This document shows, in pieces, positions 44,428 through 54,130 of a stretch of DNA of 64,000 bases; positions within the stretch are counted from its first letter, which is position 1; every line of letters begins with the position of its first letter. The translations under genes and the position numbers were made by a program. Source of the DNA: Microbacterium lacus (GTDB taxonomy: Bacteria > Actinomycetota > Actinomycetes > Actinomycetales > Microbacteriaceae); the NCBI RefSeq assembly GCF_002812805.1, contig NZ_NMUM01000017.1, positions 1-64,000 of the forward strand. The letters run 5' to 3'. Below the pieces are notes generated by a model, which saw nothing but the letters and a program-made list of their open reading frames with translations, was not told the origin of the DNA and searched no databases.

Positions 44428-45375
44428 ATGGGTCGTCGCCCCCCGGTTCTTCTCGCGGCGCTGGGCGCCGTGTCGGTCGGCGCCATGACCGCCGTGCAAG
44501 CCCGGATGAACGGCGGGCTCGGCAGCGAGTCCGGCGACGGCATCTTGGCCGCGTTCGTGTCGTTCGGCTCGGGGCTGCTGATCCTCATCGTGGCGGCACC
44601 CCTGACATCCGCGGGCCGGAGCGCTATGCGGAGACTCTTCGTCGGGGTCCGGGAACGCAGCATCCCGTCGTGGATGCTGTTGGGTGGCCTCGCCGGGGCG
44701 CTCACGACCGCGACCCAGGGGCTCACCGTCGGACTGCTCGGGGTTTCGCTGTTCACGGTCGGTGTCGTTGCCGGTCAGACGGTCGGTGGTCTCGTCCTCG
44801 ACCGGGTCGGCTACGGACCGGCCGGGGTGGTCCCGGTGACGATGCGTCGTGTCGGCGGCGGAGCGCTCGCGCTCGTCGCCGTGGGGGTGGGGCTCGCGGG
44901 CGGAGGCCTGACATCGGTGCCGTGGTGGATGCTCAGCCTGCCGTTCCTCGCGGGCGCGGGAATCGCCTGGCAGCAGGCGACGAACGGACGCCTGCGACAG
45001 CGTGTCGAGTCGGCGTTCGCCGCGACGTTCGTCAACTTCCTCGGCGGCAGCATCATCCTCGGTGTCGCGGCGGCGATCCACATCGCGTTCGTCGGCCCGC
45101 CCGCGTCTCTGCCCACGAACCCGTGGCTCTACCTCGGGGGAGCCACGGGCGTGGTCTACATCTTCGTGTCGGCCGGGCTCGTCCGTTACACGGGCGTGCT
45201 GCTGCTCGGGCTCGGGTCGGTCGTCGGACTTCTCGCAACGTCCGTCGTGCTCGACGCGGTATGGCCGACGGATGCCGACCTCGACCTGCCTCGAGCGCTC
45301 ATCGCGGTCGCGGTGGCGCTCGCCGCGGTGCTGGTCGTCGTGCTACCCCGGCGCCGCGTGCCCCCGCCGGCATAG
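44428..45375 (+). CDS. YdcZ/DMT-family transporter (two DUF606 repeats)
   Basis: This 315-residue protein has about ten transmembrane helices in two homologous halves; each begins with a conserved small-residue helix and an Asn/Gln-rich pair (MTAVQARMNGGLG near 20, IAWQQATNGRLRQRVESAFAA near 180). This is the DMT subfamily formerly DUF606. The substrate is unknown. ATG 44428 is chosen because GAGGAGG lies 8 nt upstream, immediately after tRNA-Thr. It ends in front of a 31-bp hairpin shared with the convergent nitroreductase gene. Confidence 0.88.
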   Translation: MGRRPPVLLAALGAVSVGAMTAVQARMNGGLGSESGDGILAAFVSFGSGLLILIVAAPLTSAGRSAMRRLFVGVRERSIPSWMLLGGLAGALTTATQGLTVGLLGVSLFTVGVVAGQTVGGLVLDRVGYGPAGVVPVTMRRVGGGALALVAVGVGLAGGGLTSVPWWMLSLPFLAGAGIAWQQATNGRLRQRVESAFAATFVNFLGGSIILGVAAAIHIAFVGPPASLPTNPWLYLGGATGVVYIFVSAGLVRYTGVLLLGLGSVVGLLATSVVLDAVWPTDADLDLPRALIAVAVALAAVLVVVLPRRRVPPPA

Positions 45376-45383
45376 CCTCGCGG

Positions 45384-45452
45384 CCGAAACACCCAAACTG
45401 CGGCGAGACACCTCTCGACGTGGGGTGTTTCGCCGCAGTTTGGGTGTTTCGG
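45384..45452. repeat. 31-bp long inverted repeat between convergent genes
   Basis: Arms 45384-45414 and 45422-45452 pair at 29 of 31 positions (the other two can be G-U in RNA) around a 7-nt loop. Within each arm the motif CGAAACACCC is itself repeated. It can act as a terminator for both flanking genes, but the length and internal repetition look like a repetitive palindromic element. Confidence 0.85.
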
Positions 45453-45470
45453 CGGACTGGTGTGTGGGGG

Positions 45471-46010
45471 CTACGGGCGGGGCATCCGCGAGACGAAGCG
45501 GGAGGCGTCCACGCCGCGACGAAATCCGCCCCGGGTGCGCTCGGGCTTCTTGCCGACGTACAGCCACCCCAGCAGCTCTTCGTTCTGCTTCAGCCCGTGC
45601 GCCTTCGCGACAGCCTTCGACCGCGTGTAACGGCCGGTGCGCCACAGCACCCCGTACCCGGCTTCGTCGAGCAGCAGGCTGAGCATGTGAGCGACACCGG
45701 ATGCCACGGCCTCCTGCTCCCACCGCGGCACCTTGTCGCTCTTGCGATAACTCGCGACGACGGCGATCAGCAGGGGAGCACGCCGCGGCTTGCTCGACAC
45801 ACCCTTCTCGCCCTCGGCCTTGTTGATCGCGCGCCCGAGAGTGTCGCGGTCGTCGCCGCGCAGCTCGATCAGGCGCCAGGGACGCAGACCCGAGTGGTCG
45901 GCGACGCGACCCGCGGCCGAGACGAGTTCGAGCACCTCTTCGGGGGTCGGCGCCTCGTCCGTGACCTTCGACCACGACCGCCGGACCCGGACGGCGTCGA
46001 GCGCGCTCAC
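45471..46010 (-). CDS. Nitroreductase-family protein
   Basis: This 179-residue FMN-dependent nitroreductase-like protein has VRVRRSWSKV (phosphate-binding Arg pair, about 7-16), GRVADHSGLRPWRLIEL (the family's 'PS..N.QPWRF' equivalent), AVASGVAHMLSLLLDEAGYG and YVGKKPERTR near the end. The size fits a single-domain dimeric enzyme. The GTG start overlaps the msrB stop as GTGA, so the two redox genes are co-translated. The physiological substrate is not predictable. Confidence 0.85.
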   Translation of the reverse strand: MSALDAVRVRRSWSKVTDEAPTPEEVLELVSAAGRVADHSGLRPWRLIELRGDDRDTLGRAINKAEGEKGVSSKPRRAPLLIAVVASYRKSDKVPRWEQEAVASGVAHMLSLLLDEAGYGVLWRTGRYTRSKAVAKAHGLKQNEELLGWLYVGKKPERTRGGFRRGVDASRFVSRMPRP

Positions 46011-46408
46011 CGTTCGGGCTGGAACGACAGCGCGAGCGAGTTCATGCAATACCGGTCGCCCGTGGGGGTGCCGTACCCGTCGGGAAAGACGTGCCCCAGG
46101 TGGGACCCGCAGGCGGCGCAGCGAACCTCGGTGCGCATCATGCCGAGGGAGTCGTCCTCGATGAGCTCGACCGCGTCGGGCCGGACGGATTCGTAGAAGC
46201 TCGGCCATCCGCATCCCGAATCGAACTTGGTGCCGCTCTCGAAGAGCTCGTTGCCGCACGCGCCGCAGGTGTAGAGCCCCGCCCGGTCTTCGCCGAGCAG
46301 CTCGCCCGTGAACGGCGTCTCGGTCGCCGCCCGGCGTAGCACCGCGAATCGGTCGGCGTCGAGTTCGGCACGCCACTGTTCGTCGCTCTTGGTGACGGTG
46401 TAGTCCAT
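46007..46408 (-). CDS. msrB: Peptide-methionine (R)-S-oxide reductase MsrB
   Basis: This 133-residue enzyme reduces methionine-R-sulfoxide in proteins. Zinc is held by two CXXC pairs, CGACGNELF (about 48) and CAACGSHLGHVF (about 97). The catalytic Cys is in RYCMNSLALSF (about 121), with the GCGWPSFYE substrate motif. ATG 46408 follows AAGGAGTG. It is paired with a nitroreductase gene through a 4-nt overlap. Confidence 0.96.
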   Translation of the reverse strand: MDYTVTKSDEQWRAELDADRFAVLRRAATETPFTGELLGEDRAGLYTCGACGNELFESGTKFDSGCGWPSFYESVRPDAVELIEDDSLGMMRTEVRCAACGSHLGHVFPDGYGTPTGDRYCMNSLALSFQPER

Positions 46409-46494
46409 CGCACACTCCTTGTTCTCCTCCATTCAACCCTGCATGCCCGGGGATGGGGCGCGCGGCGTGTGAACGGGCGCGATTGAATAGAGAC

Positions 46495-47490
46495 ATGACG
46501 CGGGACCAGGTTGCCGAGCGGTACGCGCGATTCGCCCGCGTCGAGGCTCCCGGTCGCTCCGCGCTCTACACCGACTGGGCGAACGGTGTGGCGACGGATG
46601 CCTCGGCGTGCGACGTGATCGCCCGTCTCCCGGCCGACCGCCGCCAACCCCCGCTGGTTTTCGCTCTCGCACGCCTCCGGGGGGCGCCCGAGGCGGGGTA
46701 CGCGGCCTTCGCCGCATGGCTCGTGGAGCACGGCGATGAGCTGGTGGCGGATGCATCCGTCCGCTCGCTGCAGACCAACGAGCCGCAACGGTCGGCCGTG
46801 CTGCTGCCCGCGCTGTCGATGATCGACGCGCCGATTGCGCTGATCGAGCTCGGTGCATCCGCGGGGCTCTGCCTGCTGCCCGATCGCTATTCGTACCGCT
46901 ACGCGGGTGCCGCGCGGGTCGACCTCGACCCGGCGGGCGGCGAGTCGTCGGTCGTGTTGTCGTGCGATCTGCGCGGCGCGCGGGTGCCCGAGCTGAGGAT
47001 GCCCAAGATTGTCTGGCGCGCCGGGCTCGACCTTCGTCCCCTCGATCCCTCCGATGACGCGGATCGCCGCTTCGCGACAGCGCTCGTCTGGCCCGGCGAG
47101 ACGGGACGCGTCGAACGCATCGTGTCGGCGCTCGAGATCGCCGCCCACGAACGCCTGCGCATCGAGTCGGGGGATGCGACGGATCCCGCCGCGCTCGCGC
47201 GCCTGATCGAGGGGGCGCCCGCCGAGGCGAGCATCGTCGTGACCACGCCGGGCCTGCTGCCCCACGTTCCCCGCGCGGGACGTGAGCGACTGTTCGAGAC
47301 GATCGCCGACCTCCGCGAACGCGAGCACGGGCGCGTCCACTGGATCTCGCTCGACCCCCCGGGGCTGCACGATCGGTGGACCACACCGGTCGACGCGAGC
47401 GTGTGGCCCGGCTTCGTCCTGAGCCTGAACGAGCTTGTGCTCGCGGCAGCCGATCCACTTGGCGCGTGGGTGGAGTGGCGCGCGGGCTGA
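46495..47490 (+). CDS. DUF2332 family protein
   Basis: This 331-residue protein begins MTRDQVAERYARFARVEAPG. It has the conserved DUF2332 blocks QTNEPQRSAVLLPALSMI, ALIELGASAGLCLLPDRYSY (resembling a methyltransferase glycine loop) and WISLDPPGLHDRW. The ELGxSxGL motif suggests a Rossmann-like nucleotide-binding fold, but the function is not known. It is divergent from msrB with an 86-nt gap. A longer frame starting 14 codons upstream is possible but less likely. Confidence 0.82.
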   Translation: MTRDQVAERYARFARVEAPGRSALYTDWANGVATDASACDVIARLPADRRQPPLVFALARLRGAPEAGYAAFAAWLVEHGDELVADASVRSLQTNEPQRSAVLLPALSMIDAPIALIELGASAGLCLLPDRYSYRYAGAARVDLDPAGGESSVVLSCDLRGARVPELRMPKIVWRAGLDLRPLDPSDDADRRFATALVWPGETGRVERIVSALEIAAHERLRIESGDATDPAALARLIEGAPAEASIVVTTPGLLPHVPRAGRERLFETIADLREREHGRVHWISLDPPGLHDRWTTPVDASVWPGFVLSLNELVLAAADPLGAWVEWRAG

Positions 47491-47505
47491 CGCGCTCGCG
47501 CGATC

Positions 47506-47511
47506 TACCCT
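47506..47511 (+). promoter_or_regulatory. -10 box (TACCCT) of a leaderless gene
   Basis: TACCCT, a 6-nt spacer and then ATG 47518. Confidence 0.55.
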
Positions 47512-47517
47512 GAGGGC

Positions 47518-47802
47518 ATGGCCGAGTCCGCAAGCGTCGAGTCCCGAAGCGACGCGCTCACCGCGCAGGAGCGCGCGATCCTGGCTTTCGAAGGCGAGTG
47601 GCGACGCCACGTCGGCGCCAAGGAAGAGGCCATCCGGGCGGAACTCGATCTGGCACCGGCCCGCTACTACCAGTTGCTCGGTCGTCTGATCGAGACCGAG
47701 GCGGCACTCGCGTACGACCCCATGCTGGTCAAGCGGCTCCGGCGCGTCCGCGATCAGCGTGCGGCCGACCGTGCCGCGCGCGAGGGCGCACTCGGCCTCT
47801 AG
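47518..47802 (+). CDS. DUF3263 protein, small HTH-like regulator
   Basis: This 94-residue protein has the DUF3263 core ILAFEGEWRRHVGAKEEAIR followed by ELDLAPARYYQLLGRLIETE, which has helix-turn-helix character, and a basic C-terminus. The family is confined to actinobacteria and usually sits directly upstream of a LytR C-terminal-domain gene, as here. DNA binding is plausible but not shown. Confidence 0.85.
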   Translation: MAESASVESRSDALTAQERAILAFEGEWRRHVGAKEEAIRAELDLAPARYYQLLGRLIETEAALAYDPMLVKRLRRVRDQRAADRAAREGALGL

Positions 47803-47871
47803 CTCCGCTCCCTCGCCGGGCTCGCGCGCCGGGCTCCCGCGCCGTTGAGGGTTCGCACACGCGACCGCCGG

Positions 47872-47877
47872 TAGCAT
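47872..47877 (+). promoter_or_regulatory. -10 box (TAGCAT) before the LytR_C gene
   Basis: The 6-nt spacing favours the second of two tandem GTG codons (47884) as the start. Confidence 0.45.
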
Positions 47878-47883
47878 TCTGTG

Positions 47884-48450
47884 GTGCCCACCCCCACACA
47901 CGATCGATTCGACGACATCACCGCGTCCCCCGGCCGTGTGGGGGCGCACAGGGCCGAAAACCCTCGCGTGCGGGGCTGGACGACTCTCCTGTGGGCGCTC
48001 GCCGCGACCATCGTGCTCGTTGCGCTGGGCATCTTCGCCAGCATGATCTGGCAGGGCAAGATCGTCCTGTTCCCGACCCCCGCACCCTCGGTGACGGTGG
48101 TCCCGACCGCCGAGCCGGTCATCGACACCTCGTACACGGTGCTGGTGCTCAACGGCACCCCCGAAGAGGGTCAGGCGACGCTCGTCAAGGACGAACTGGT
48201 GGCGAACGGATGGCCCGAGGAGGGCGTTCTCGCGGGCAATGCCGGAGACCGGGCCTTCCCCGCCACGACCGTCTACTACGCCGCGCCCGAGGCGGAGGGT
48301 GCCGCACGCGGCCTCGCCGGTCTGATCGGTGCCACCGAGATCGTGCTCGACCCCGAGTATCCGCTCCCCGGTACGCCCGCGACGCAGCTCACGGTGGTGC
48401 TCGGACTCGACCGCATCGAGCCCGCGGCGACCGAGACGCCCGCCGGATAG
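47884..48450 (+). CDS. LytR C-terminal domain membrane protein
   Basis: This protein of about 188 residues has a short cytosolic N-terminus, one transmembrane helix (about 40-62, TTLLWALAATIVLVALGIFA) and an extracytoplasmic LytR_C domain (about 85-180, YTVLVLNGTPEEGQATLVKD, then TVYYAAPEAEGAARGLAGLI). LytR_C domains occur with or without the LCP phosphotransferase domain; here it is alone, suggesting a cell-wall accessory role. Two GTG codons are available; spacing from the -10 box favours 47884 over 47881. Confidence 0.83.
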   Translation: MPTPTHDRFDDITASPGRVGAHRAENPRVRGWTTLLWALAATIVLVALGIFASMIWQGKIVLFPTPAPSVTVVPTAEPVIDTSYTVLVLNGTPEEGQATLVKDELVANGWPEEGVLAGNAGDRAFPATTVYYAAPEAEGAARGLAGLIGATEIVLDPEYPLPGTPATQLTVVLGLDRIEPAATETPAG

Positions 48451-48586
48451 TGCTCCATTCCTCCGCATGTTTCGGCGGAGTTACGAGTTGACGGCCCCCG
48501 TGTCAATAGTTGGTCTGGGGACTCTTTTGGGGTGAATGTGCTGGCTAGTCTGACCCTGTCTCACCCACGCAGCACAGGAGTTACGC

Positions 48587-48793
48587 ATGACCCAGGGCAC
48601 CGTCAAATGGTTCAACGCCGAGAAGGGATTCGGCTTCATCACCGTGGTCGACGGTGGTCAGGACGTCTTCGTCCACTACTCGAACATCGACATGACGGGC
48701 TTCCGCGTCCTCGAAGAGGGCCAGCTCGTCGAGTTCACGGTCGGTGCGGGCCAGAAGGGCCCGCAAGCCGAATCCGTTCGCGTCGTTTCCTGA
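48587..48793 (+). CDS. cspA: Cold-shock protein CspA-type
   Basis: This 68-residue CSD protein has both RNA-binding motifs, KGFGFIT (RNP1) and DVFVHYS (RNP2), starting [16 protein letters not shown]. It binds single-stranded nucleic acid and acts as an RNA chaperone. CAGGAGTT precedes the ATG. A TAGTCT hexamer at 48546-48551 would give a leader of about 30 nt, so unlike many neighbours this gene is not leaderless. Confidence 0.96.
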   Translation: MTQGTVKWFNAEKGFGFITVVDGGQDVFVHYSNIDMTGFRVLEEGQLVEFTVGAGQKGPQAESVRVVS

Positions 48794-48849
48794 CCCCTCG
48801 GCTTCCGCATCGTTCGCCGTGTCGACGGCGCGACCTCGAGCGTGCGGCC

Positions 48850-48855
48850 TAATGT
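48850..48855 (+). promoter_or_regulatory. -10 box (TAATGT) of a leaderless gene
   Basis: TAATGT, a 7-nt spacer and then ATG 48863; this selects that ATG over the upstream GTG 48842. Confidence 0.5.
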
Positions 48856-48862
48856 GGCGCGC

Positions 48863-49987
48863 ATGACGTCGTCTGCGCGGGCCCGCGCGCTCCCGCGTTC
48901 GGTGCGCACTCGTTCGGTGCGCGCTCGTTCGGTACGGCTCGCCGCGACCGTCGGCGTGCTCGTCTCGGCGCTGCTGCTCGGTTCGTGCGCCGCCGAGTCG
49001 ACGGATGTCGCGTCCCCGGCGTCGACGGACGGCTCTACGGCCGACGCATCCGCTTCGCAAGAGCCCACTCCCGACGCGACTCCCGAAGCTCCCGCGATGG
49101 CCGTGCAGCCCCTCCGCGGCACGTTCGTCCCGCCCGAGACGATTACGGGTCCCGCGCTCGCCGCGAAGATCGACAACCATGTCGCGGCACGCCCGCAGGT
49201 GGGCCTGGATCACACCGACATCGTGTTCGAAGAACTCGTCGAGGGTGGGCTCACCCGCTACGTCGCCGTGTGGTTCTCGGATGTGCCGGCCGAAATCGGT
49301 CCGGTGCGAAGCATCCGTCCGATGGATCCCGACATCGTGTCGCCGTTCGGCGGACTGATCGCCTACTCGGGTGGGCAGCAGCGTTTTGTGGACATGATGC
49401 TGAACACCCCCGTGCACAACGCTATCCACGGCGGAGCGGATGACCGGTTCATGTACCGCACCCGCTCCAAGGCCTCGCCCCACAACGTGCTCGTCAAGGC
49501 GCAGGAGTTGCGCGCCGCATACGCCGATGTGCCTCCGCCGGCACAGCAGTTCGCGTACTCGCAGCGCCCGCAGACGGCGTCCGCCGCGGCCTACGGGAGT
49601 GCGGCGAACGGATTCGACCTGTTCTTCTCGGCCAAGGAAAGCCGGTCATGGCGGTGGGACGCGGGGTCCGAACGCTACCTGCGTTCGCAGAACGGCGCGC
49701 CCGACATGGATTCGGCGGACGGGCAGCTCGCGGCGACCAACGTCGTCGCGCTTTCGGTGAGCATCGACTGGGCTTACGGCGACATCCCGAAGACCGTCAT
49801 GGTGGGCAGCGGGCCGGCGTGGGTGTCGACGGGCGGGAAGGTCATCCAGGTCACCTGGACCAAGGCATCCGCCGACGCGCCCATCCAGCTCACGAACCAA
49901 TACGGCACCCCCGTGTACCTCGCGCCCGGCAACACATGGGTCGAGCTCGTACCCAATGCGCGCGGCGGGAGCATCGCGGTCGTCTGA
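48863..49987 (+). CDS. DUF3048 (YerB-like) lipoprotein
   Basis: This 374-residue exported lipoprotein has an Arg-rich n-region with a short repeat (RSVRTRSVRARSVR) and a hydrophobic core ending in lipobox LLLGSC. A Ser/Pro/Ala linker leads to the DUF3048 domain (about 85-225, AAKIDNHVAARPQVGLDHTD and ARSIRPMDPDIV-like block) and the DUF3048 C-terminal domain (about 255-365). Family function is unknown; members are surface lipoproteins of Gram-positive bacteria. The nucleotide sequence CGTTCGGTGCG is repeated in the signal-peptide region (48896-48936). Confidence 0.86.
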   Translation: MTSSARARALPRSVRTRSVRARSVRLAATVGVLVSALLLGSCAAESTDVASPASTDGSTADASASQEPTPDATPEAPAMAVQPLRGTFVPPETITGPALAAKIDNHVAARPQVGLDHTDIVFEELVEGGLTRYVAVWFSDVPAEIGPVRSIRPMDPDIVSPFGGLIAYSGGQQRFVDMMLNTPVHNAIHGGADDRFMYRTRSKASPHNVLVKAQELRAAYADVPPPAQQFAYSQRPQTASAAAYGSAANGFDLFFSAKESRSWRWDAGSERYLRSQNGAPDMDSADGQLAATNVVALSVSIDWAYGDIPKTVMVGSGPAWVSTGGKVIQVTWTKASADAPIQLTNQYGTPVYLAPGNTWVELVPNARGGSIAVV

Positions 49988-50012
49988 CCTGAGTCATCCG
50001 GACTCTGCGCGG

Positions 50013-50039
50013 CTTGCACTCGGTGGGGGTGAGTGCCAG
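50013..50039. promoter_or_regulatory. Degenerate second CIRCE element
   Basis: CTTGCACTC-N9-GAGTGCCAG has the 9-nt spacer and perfect GCACTC/GAGTGC core of CIRCE with altered outer bases. It lies 35 nt upstream of the perfect copy. Confidence 0.6.
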
Positions 50040-50047
50040 AATGGGCG

Positions 50048-51728
<1,681 letters not shown>

Positions 51729-51744
51729 GTCCCGCACGAATCAC

Positions 51745-51779
51745 AAGAAGGGCCCCGGCATAACGCCGGGGCCCTTCTT
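51745..51779. terminator. Bidirectional terminator after groL
   Basis: A perfect 15-bp stem (51745-51759 with 51765-51779) with a 5-nt ATAAC loop has AAGAAG and CTTCTT ends that give a T-rich tail in both directions. It lies between groL and the convergent WXG100 gene. Confidence 0.88.
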
Positions 51780-51808
51780 CGTGTCTGCACCGGATCCTGC
51801 AGGCCGGG

Positions 51809-52096
51809 TTACCGGAACAGGGCGGCGTTCGTGATCTCGGCATCCGCGTACTGCCGACCGGCCGACTCCAGTGCGAGGGTGATCGCGGCGAGGCTCTCCT
51901 CGACGTGTCGCTGCGTCGTGCGCCACCGTTCGATGGTCTCTTGGAAGGCCGCGGATGCCTGACCGGTCCACGCGGACTGGAGTTGGACGAGCTGGCCGAG
52001 CATCGACTGGGACTCGGACTGGATGCGGTCGATCGTGCCGCGAATCGCGGCGGACTGGGCGAGGACGGCGTCGGAGTCGACGGTGAAAACGGCCAT
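51809..52096 (-). CDS. WXG100-family (ESAT-6-like) secreted protein
   Basis: This 95-residue helical-hairpin protein begins MAVFTVDSDAVLAQSAAIRG. The turn motif is WTG (LQSAWTGQASAAFQ, about residue 43). The C-terminal helix ends ...ESAGRQYADAEITNAALF, containing a YxxxD/E-type secretion signal (YADAE). WXG100 proteins are substrates of type VII secretion. No EccC/EssC ATPase or partner WXG100 gene is in the window, so this is an orphan. ATG 52096 is chosen because it gives the family N-terminus. Confidence 0.88.
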   Translation of the reverse strand: MAVFTVDSDAVLAQSAAIRGTIDRIQSESQSMLGQLVQLQSAWTGQASAAFQETIERWRTTQRHVEESLAAITLALESAGRQYADAEITNAALFR

Positions 52097-52243
52097 GAGG
52101 GGCTCCTTGAGGTGCGGATCGGGTCGCCGAGTGGTGGCGGATGCCCCGACGCTACGGGCGTCGGCGGGCCTGCCCATGCCCCGACATCCGTTCCGTGGCT
52201 CCGCCCTGCCACGCGCCCCTGGGGAGGAGGCACGAAAGACCTG

Positions 52244-52302
52244 CTCCGCTGTCGCAGATCGATGCTCGTGCCGCGCCGCAAGGTCGATGTGCGACAGCGG
52301 AG
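52244..52302. repeat. 13-bp inverted repeat upstream of the WXG100 gene
   Basis: CTCCGCTGTCGCA (52244-52256) and its exact complement (52290-52302) flank a 33-nt spacer, in the gap between the histidine kinase stop and the WXG100 start. The rest of this 222-bp gap holds no gene that I can see. Confidence 0.6.
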
Positions 52303-52318
52303 CGACGTGGATCGGGCG

Positions 52319-54121
52319 TCAGGGGAGGGGCGGGCGCGGCGGGAGCTCGGGCAGAGGCTGGGTGTCGAGGTACAGCGTCGATTCGGGCGCAATGGGGAAC
52401 GAGACGCGGAAGGTGGCGCCACCGCCCGGGGTGTCTTCGACCTCGACGGTGCCGTTCAGTGCCGCGACGATCGACGCGACGATGGCGAGTCCGAGGCCGG
52501 AGCCGCCGGTCTCGCGCGTACGCGAAGAATCGGCGCGCCAAAAGCGCTGGAAGATGTTGTCGCGGATCTGCTCGGGAACGCCCTCGCCGTGGTCGACGAT
52601 CGCGACCCATCCCATACCGAGCGGCGCGGTCTCGCTCACCGCGGTGACGTCGGTGCCGACCACGATCTCGATCGGTGAATCGTCGGCGGTGAAGCGGCGC
52701 GCGTTGCCGAGCAGGTTCGCGACGACCTGGCGGATCCGGTTCTCGTCCCCGAGCACCACGGGTGGGCGACTCACGGCGACCGGGATCGGCTTGGTCGGGA
52801 ACGAGAGCTGAGCGGGACTCCCCGGGGCACCGGCCGAGGACCCGCCGCGAGGTGCCGGAATGGGTCGCGGGATGCGGCGAAGGAGCGAGCGTGCTCGTGC
52901 GCCGGAGCTCGCACCGCCGCGTCGACGGGGGGCCGAGGCATCCTTCTCTGCGGGATCCGTGTCCACGGGGATCGTGCCCGTCGCACCATCGTCCTCGAGG
53001 GCGATGCGCGCCGCGAGAGAATCCGCGTCGATCACCGTCACCGTGCGCTGCGGTGCGGCGGCGCGCAGATCCATGCCGGCGTCACGCGCGATCGGGCGCA
53101 GGTCGATCGGCGCGATCTCGACCTCGCGGCGCTCGTCGAGGCGCGCCAGGGCAAGCAGGTCCTCGACCAGCACGCCCATGCGGATCGCCTCTTTTTCGAT
53201 GCGTTCCATCGCCTGGGCGGTGTCTTCGTCGCCGCGGATCGCACCGATCCGGTACAGCTCGGCATAACCGCGCACCGTCACGAGGGGCGTGCGCAGTTCG
53301 TGGCTCGCGTCGCCGATGAAGCGCCGCATCTGGCGGACCGTCGCCTCGCGCTGACTGAGCGAGGCATCCACACGATCGAGCATCGTGTTCAGCGCGCCCG
53401 TGAGCTTTCCGACCTCGGTGCGCGGGTCGCCGGGAGTGAGTCGCTGGCTGAAGTCCCCGGACGAGATGGATGTCGCGGCGCGCTCAACCTGTCCGAGCGG
53501 GCGGAACGTCTGGGTGACGAGGAGCCGCGTGGTGAGTGCACCCGCCGCGATCGTGATGAGGCCGAGGATGGTGAAGACGCCGAAGAAGGTCGCGACCGTC
53601 CGGTCGATCGGAGCGAGGGGTTGCGCGATCACCTGGGTGTAGAGCTGCCCATTCAGGCCGGGGTCCAAGGTTCCGGCGCTGGCGTGATAGACCGCACCGT
53701 CGTCGTCGTACAACGTGAATGGTGTCGTGCCGAGCGAGATCGTCTTCTCGAGCGTGTACTCCTCGGGCCAGTTCGGGCCGCCACCGGAGGGTCGCCCCCC
53801 GAGCGACTCGCCCTCCGCCTCGTAGACGGCGATGAAATAGTCGCCGGCCACGGCCTGATCGGTCAAAGAGATCTTCACGGTGCCGTTGTCTTCATCGATC
53901 TCGACATCGAGCAGCCCGGCGCCAAGGTTCGAGGACGCGCGTGCCTGGAGCTGCTCGTCCTGCGCGACGACGAGGGCGTTGCGCACGAACGCCATGGTCG
54001 CGATCCCCGAGGCGAACAGGCCGATCGCGAGGATCGCCACAGTGACCCCGGTGACCTTGGCGCGGAGGCTGACGCCCCGCCACCACCGGGTGACCTTGTC
54101 GGGTTTGTGACGATCGCTCAG
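52319..54121 (-). CDS. Two-component sensor histidine kinase with HAMP domain
   Basis: This 600-residue membrane kinase has two transmembrane helices (about 22-45 and 180-205) flanking an extracytoplasmic sensor, then HAMP (about 205-260). The HisKA domain has phosphorylated His in GDASHELRTPLVTVRGYAE (about 285). The ATPase domain has NRIRQVVANLLGNARRF, DHGEGVP, FQRFWRAD and GGSGLGLAIV. About 65 low-complexity residues (Ala/Pro/Arg/Ser) are inserted between the two kinase halves. No ATG, GTG or TTG opens the conserved N-terminus; CTG 54121, with AGGGGG 5 nt upstream, gives LSDRHKPDKVTRWWRGVSLRAKV and is my preferred start. GTG 54040 is the alternative but would delete the first cytosolic segment. 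Confidence 0.85.
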   Translation of the reverse strand: MSDRHKPDKVTRWWRGVSLRAKVTGVTVAILAIGLFASGIATMAFVRNALVVAQDEQLQARASSNLGAGLLDVEIDEDNGTVKISLTDQAVAGDYFIAVYEAEGESLGGRPSGGGPNWPEEYTLEKTISLGTTPFTLYDDDGAVYHASAGTLDPGLNGQLYTQVIAQPLAPIDRTVATFFGVFTILGLITIAAGALTTRLLVTQTFRPLGQVERAATSISSGDFSQRLTPGDPRTEVGKLTGALNTMLDRVDASLSQREATVRQMRRFIGDASHELRTPLVTVRGYAELYRIGAIRGDEDTAQAMERIEKEAIRMGVLVEDLLALARLDERREVEIAPIDLRPIARDAGMDLRAAAPQRTVTVIDADSLAARIALEDDGATGTIPVDTDPAEKDASAPRRRGGASSGARARSLLRRIPRPIPAPRGGSSAGAPGSPAQLSFPTKPIPVAVSRPPVVLGDENRIRQVVANLLGNARRFTADDSPIEIVVGTDVTAVSETAPLGMGWVAIVDHGEGVPEQIRDNIFQRFWRADSSRTRETGGSGLGLAIVASIVAALNGTVEVEDTPGGGATFRVSFPIAPESTLYLDTQPLPELPPRPPLP

Positions 54122-54130
54122 GGGAGCCCC

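Noticed and set aside
44383..45081. Minus-strand frame rich in Arg/Asp/His starting near tRNA-Thr
   Set aside because: It overlaps the tRNA and the DMT transporter gene antisense; composition is typical of a shadow.
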